16,756 nucleotides of DNA from contig CAZFQD010000038.1 of assembly GCA_964520885.1 (NCBI GenBank), forward strand, positions 1 through 16,756. The letters are read 5' to 3'. Shown here in pieces: positions 14,676 through 16,756 of the stretch; the stretch's first letter is position 1, and the number at the start of each line of letters is the position of its first letter. The notes below the pieces were generated by a model. That model had not been told where the DNA came from. It searched no databases and worked only from the letters and a program-made list of their open reading frames with translations. A program made the position numbers and the translations under genes. Source of the DNA: CAZFQD01 sp964520885. Its GTDB lineage: Bacteria; Bacillota; Clostridia; Oscillospirales; SIG519.

Positions 14676-15806
14676 ATGCAGTATAGAAAGTTTGGAAATA
14701 CAGGAACAAAAATTTCAGCTCTCGGCTTTGGATGTATGCGTTTTCCTGAATTTGAAAAGGACGGAGTTTGGTATATTGATGAAGAAAAAACTATTCCAAT
14801 GCTTAGAAGTGCTTATGAAAGAGGAGTAAATTACTTTGATACTGCATTTCATTACAATCATGATAACAGCCCAATTACTTTAGGCAAGGCATTTAAAGAT
14901 ATTAGAGAAAAGGTTTACTTAACTAATAAAATCCCACTTTTTGACGAGAATTTTAAAACAGGTGATTACCGAAGATTGTTGGAAATTTGTCTTAAAAGAA
15001 TGGATACAGATTATATTGATTTCAATCATTTTTGGGGTATTAATAAAGATTATTTTGATAATAAAATAATCAAACTTGATTTGCTAAACGAAGCTGTAAA
15101 GGCTAAAGAAGAAGGATTGATTAGACACATTTCTTTTTCATTTCACGACAAGCCGGAAAATTTAAAATATATTATTGATAAGGGTGAAATGTTTGAAACA
15201 GTTTTACTACAATATAACCTTTTAGACCGTTCAAATGAAGATGCTATTGATTATGCCGCACAAAAAGGGCTTGGAGTAGTTGCTATGGGTCCTGTTGCCG
15301 GCGGAAGATTAGCGGCACCTGCAAGATTATATAAAGAAGTTTCTGGAAAACAATCTACAGCCACCTATGAATTAGCCTTACGATTTGTTTTAGGAAATAA
15401 AAACATATCTTGTGCGTTGTCCGGTATGGAGAATATGGATAATCTTAATAAAAACATTGAAGTAGTTGAAAACGAAAGTCCTTTAACACAAGATGAAATT
15501 AAAAAAATATCTATTGCTATGGAGGATATGAAAAAATTTAGCGATTTATATTGCACTGGCTGTAATTATTGTCAGCCCTGCCCTGCTAAAATAAATATCC
15601 CTTCTATTTTTAATTTTTATACTTTTCACAATGTTTATGGCTTAAGTCAAACTGCAAAAAATGATTTTATTTGGTATAAACAAGATTCAAAAAATGCAAC
15701 AATTTCTTCTTGCACCGATTGTGGTGTATGTGAACAAAAATGCCCACAAAAAATTAAAATTCGTTCGGAATTAAAAAGAGTGGAAGAAATTCTAAATAAT
15801 TTATAA
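14676..15806 (+). CDS. Aldo/keto reductase with C-terminal two-cluster ferredoxin domain
   Basis: A 376-residue protein. Residues 1 to about 280 form an aldo/keto reductase barrel with the catalytic tetrad D55, Y60 (FDTAFHY), K85 (TNK) and H118. The C-terminal region carries two 4Fe-4S motifs: C293-x2-C296-x2-C299-x2-C302 (YCTGCNYCQPCP) and C346-x2-C349-x2-C352-x3-C356 followed by P. This fusion is common in Clostridia and their relatives, where the clusters could pass electrons between a ferredoxin and the nucleotide or carbonyl substrate; the natural substrate is usually unknown. The true start is the ATG at 14676, with GGAGG 8 bases upstream, rather than an in-frame ATG at 14655 that lies before that site. 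It is monocistronic or reads through into yceD; no hairpin terminator follows it. Confidence 0.92.
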   Translation: MQYRKFGNTGTKISALGFGCMRFPEFEKDGVWYIDEEKTIPMLRSAYERGVNYFDTAFHYNHDNSPITLGKAFKDIREKVYLTNKIPLFDENFKTGDYRRLLEICLKRMDTDYIDFNHFWGINKDYFDNKIIKLDLLNEAVKAKEEGLIRHISFSFHDKPENLKYIIDKGEMFETVLLQYNLLDRSNEDAIDYAAQKGLGVVAMGPVAGGRLAAPARLYKEVSGKQSTATYELALRFVLGNKNISCALSGMENMDNLNKNIEVVENESPLTQDEIKKISIAMEDMKKFSDLYCTGCNYCQPCPAKINIPSIFNFYTFHNVYGLSQTAKNDFIWYKQDSKNATISSCTDCGVCEQKCPQKIKIRSELKRVEEILNNL

Positions 15807-15832
15807 AAACAATTTAATTAAAAACAATTTAA
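15804..15832. repeat. Short 14-base direct repeat after the reductase gene
   Basis: TAAAAACAATTTAA occurs at 15804-15817 and again at 15819-15832, with a 15-base period, starting inside the stop codon of the reductase gene. It is low-complexity and may be a slipped-strand duplication. It has no clear function. Confidence 0.6.
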
Positions 15833-15844
15833 AATATATTTTTG

Positions 15845-15873
15845 TTGACAACTGGCTATAGTGTATATATAAT
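15845..15873 (+). promoter_or_regulatory. Consensus SigA promoter of yceD-rpmF
   Basis: TTGACA (15845-15850), exactly 17 bases, then TATAAT (15868-15873): a perfect consensus promoter. Transcription should begin near 15880, leaving a leader of about 20 bases before the ATG at 15900, which has AGGTG 5 bases upstream. A strong promoter suits a ribosomal protein operon. Confidence 0.88.
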
Positions 15874-15899
15874 ACTATAAGTGATTAGTAGGTGTAAAT

Positions 15900-16349
15900 A
15901 TGAGGCTTGATTTAACTCAATTAATTAAAAGTCAAGGAATATCTAAAGATATTAATTATTCTCTTGACCTTTCTAATTTAGAACTTTTTGGTTATTATCC
16001 TTTTAAAAAACCAATTATAGTTGAGGGAAGTGTTTATAATATTTGCGGAGCATTAGTAATTAAAGCTACAGCAAATGCTATATTTGATGGCTTATGTGAT
16101 AGATGTCAAAAAGAGTTTTCTATGCCTGTATCAGTTGAATTTGAGAGTAATATTGCTTTGAAGGAAACTGGGGATGTTGGGCAAGATACCATTATCACTA
16201 ATAACGGGATGCTTGAAGTTGATGATATTATTAAAGAAAATCTAATTTTATCTATTCCAATGAAACTTTTATGTAAGGACGATTGTAAAGGGTTATGTTA
16301 TATTTGTGGAAACGACTTAAATGATAAGAAATGCAATTGCATATCATAA
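15900..16349 (+). CDS. yceD: YceD family protein (DUF177), Cys-rich
   Basis: A 149-residue protein of the YceD/DUF177 family, recognised by its overall layout and by its position directly before rpmF, which is conserved across many bacteria. A central CDRC pair lies at about 66-69 (GLCDRCQKEF). The C-terminal segment is LLCKDDCKGLCYICG and ends in CNC, with Cys at 125, 129, 133, 136, 145 and 147; these probably bind zinc. The family has been linked to 23S rRNA accumulation and ribosome assembly, but its molecular role is not well defined. It is expressed from the consensus promoter at 15845-15873 together with rpmF, 80 bases downstream. The start ATG is the first codon after an AGGTG site, and no alternative fits. 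Confidence 0.92.
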   Translation: MRLDLTQLIKSQGISKDINYSLDLSNLELFGYYPFKKPIIVEGSVYNICGALVIKATANAIFDGLCDRCQKEFSMPVSVEFESNIALKETGDVGQDTIITNNGMLEVDDIIKENLILSIPMKLLCKDDCKGLCYICGNDLNDKKCNCIS

Positions 16350-16392
16350 AAATAAAAGTATTATACACTTATTCCACTTTTAATTTCTTTTA

Positions 16393-16419
16393 TCCTTAAA
16401 TCCTAAATCCTATTAAGGA
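16393..16419 (+). promoter_or_regulatory. Inverted repeat that can cover the rpmF ribosome binding site
   Basis: TCCTTAA (16393-16399) is the exact reverse complement of TTAAGGA (16413-16419), with a 13-base loop containing a repeated AATCCTA. The 3' arm includes most of the AAGGAGG site of rpmF, so folding would lower translation. With only 7 bp and mostly A-U pairs it is weak, and it may be chance. Confidence 0.35.
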
Positions 16420-16429
16420 GGTGTCCAAA

Positions 16430-16612
16430 ATGGCAGTACCAAAGAATAAAACCAGTAAAGCAAGAAGAGACAAGAGAAGGTCAAGTGTTTGGAAACTCAC
16501 AGCTCCAAATTTAATTGAATGTCCACAATGCCATACCAAAATAATGTCTCACAAAGTTTGCGATAGTTGTGGTTATTATAATGGCAAAGAAGTAATAAAA
16601 AAAGAGGCATAA
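16430..16612 (+). CDS. rpmF: 50S ribosomal protein bL32
   Basis: A 60-residue protein starting MAVPKNKTSKARRDKRRSS, the unmistakable bL32 N-terminus. It is the zinc-binding (C+) form, with C31-x2-C34 and C44-x2-C47, in contrast to zinc-free paralogues that lack these cysteines. It is a component of the large ribosomal subunit. The ATG at 16430 is chosen because AAGGAGG ends 8 bases before it; an in-frame GTG at 16421 overlaps that site and is not a start. An inverted repeat (16393-16399 with 16413-16419) can fold over the ribosome binding site. The usual downstream neighbour in Firmicutes is plsX, but no such gene starts within the remaining 144 bases. Confidence 0.97.
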   Translation: MAVPKNKTSKARRDKRRSSVWKLTAPNLIECPQCHTKIMSHKVCDSCGYYNGKEVIKKEA

Positions 16613-16631
16613 AATTATAATCTTTAATAAA

Positions 16632-16715
16632 AGTCGCTTAAATGACCACAATGTGTAGTAACTTATTGTTGCTATGTATTGTGGCATATTACTATTTAGG
16701 CTAATTGAGGTGACT
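16632..16715 (+). other. Structured RNA-like element downstream of rpmF
   Basis: A 17-bp imperfect stem forms between 16646-16662 and 16668-16684 around a 5-base loop; 13 pairs are Watson-Crick and 4 are G-U. With one bulged A at 16645 it extends by three more pairs (16642-16644 with 16685-16687). An outer 8-bp helix can form between AGTCGCTT (16632-16639) and AGGTGACT (16708-16715). There is no T-run directly after the long stem, so it is not a simple terminator. I see no supported gene in 16613-16756. It could be an RNA leader for the next gene, a small RNA, or a hairpin end of a mobile element. Confidence 0.5.
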
Positions 16716-16756
16716 AACTATTAAAAGTCAAGCATTTTTTAAAAATTTTTAAGCAG

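Noticed and set aside
16685..16756. Start of a plsX-like gene after rpmF
   Set aside because: A GAGGTG sequence is present near 16707, but no ATG, GTG or TTG follows with an open frame at proper spacing before the edge.
1..16756. CRISPR array, tRNA, rRNA, prophage or transposase gene
   Set aside because: No regularly spaced repeats, no cloverleaf or rRNA signature and no mobile-element protein could be found on either strand.

Overview
The window comes from an AT-rich (my estimate is about 30% G+C) Gram-positive genome, most likely an anaerobic, endospore-forming member of the Clostridia. The evidence is strong GGAGG-type ribosome binding sites, consensus SigA promoters, a SpoIIQ-like membrane peptidase behind a SigF-like promoter, a class I preQ1 riboswitch of the Thermoanaerobacter type in front of queT, an aldo/keto reductase fused to a two-cluster ferredoxin domain, and the yceD-rpmF pair. 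I cannot name the species.

Layout. Positions 1-4929 (minus strand) hold a four-gene glycosyltransferase operon. It is transcribed from a perfect TTGACA-N17-TATAAT promoter at 4966-4994 and runs off the left edge; its last gene is cut by the window. Positions 5005-5739 (minus) encode the SpoIIQ-like M23 protein. Divergent from it, on the plus strand, are serC, serA and an ApgM-type phosphoglycerate mutase (5975-9606), closed by a bidirectional hairpin terminator at 9606-9637. On the minus strand from 14426 down to 9655 lies a tightly packed run: queT (with preQ1 riboswitch), galU, a phosphogluco/phosphomannomutase, a PdxK-like kinase, a 15-codon small ORF and a Wzz-type polysaccharide co-polymerase. 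Divergent from queT is an aldo/keto reductase (14676-15806), followed by yceD and rpmF (15900-16612). The right edge holds a long imperfect RNA-like hairpin with no recognised gene.

How the genes fit together. The mutase and GalU would give UDP-glucose, Wzz would set the chain length of a surface polysaccharide, and the glycosyltransferases at the left would assemble it; no flippase or polymerase is visible here. SerA and SerC make phosphoserine from 3-phosphoglycerate. ApgM could feed 3-phosphoglycerate, but no serB is present, so the exact role of the ApgM protein is open. QueT imports a queuosine precursor and is regulated by that precursor's riboswitch.

No CRISPR array, tRNA, rRNA, transposase gene or phage gene was found. 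I see no clear novel multi-gene system. The most unusual points are the structured element after rpmF, the preQ1-led operon that also carries polysaccharide genes, the small ORF before wzz, a Cys/His motif shared by two glycosyltransferases, and the 12-bp palindrome over the serC promoter.
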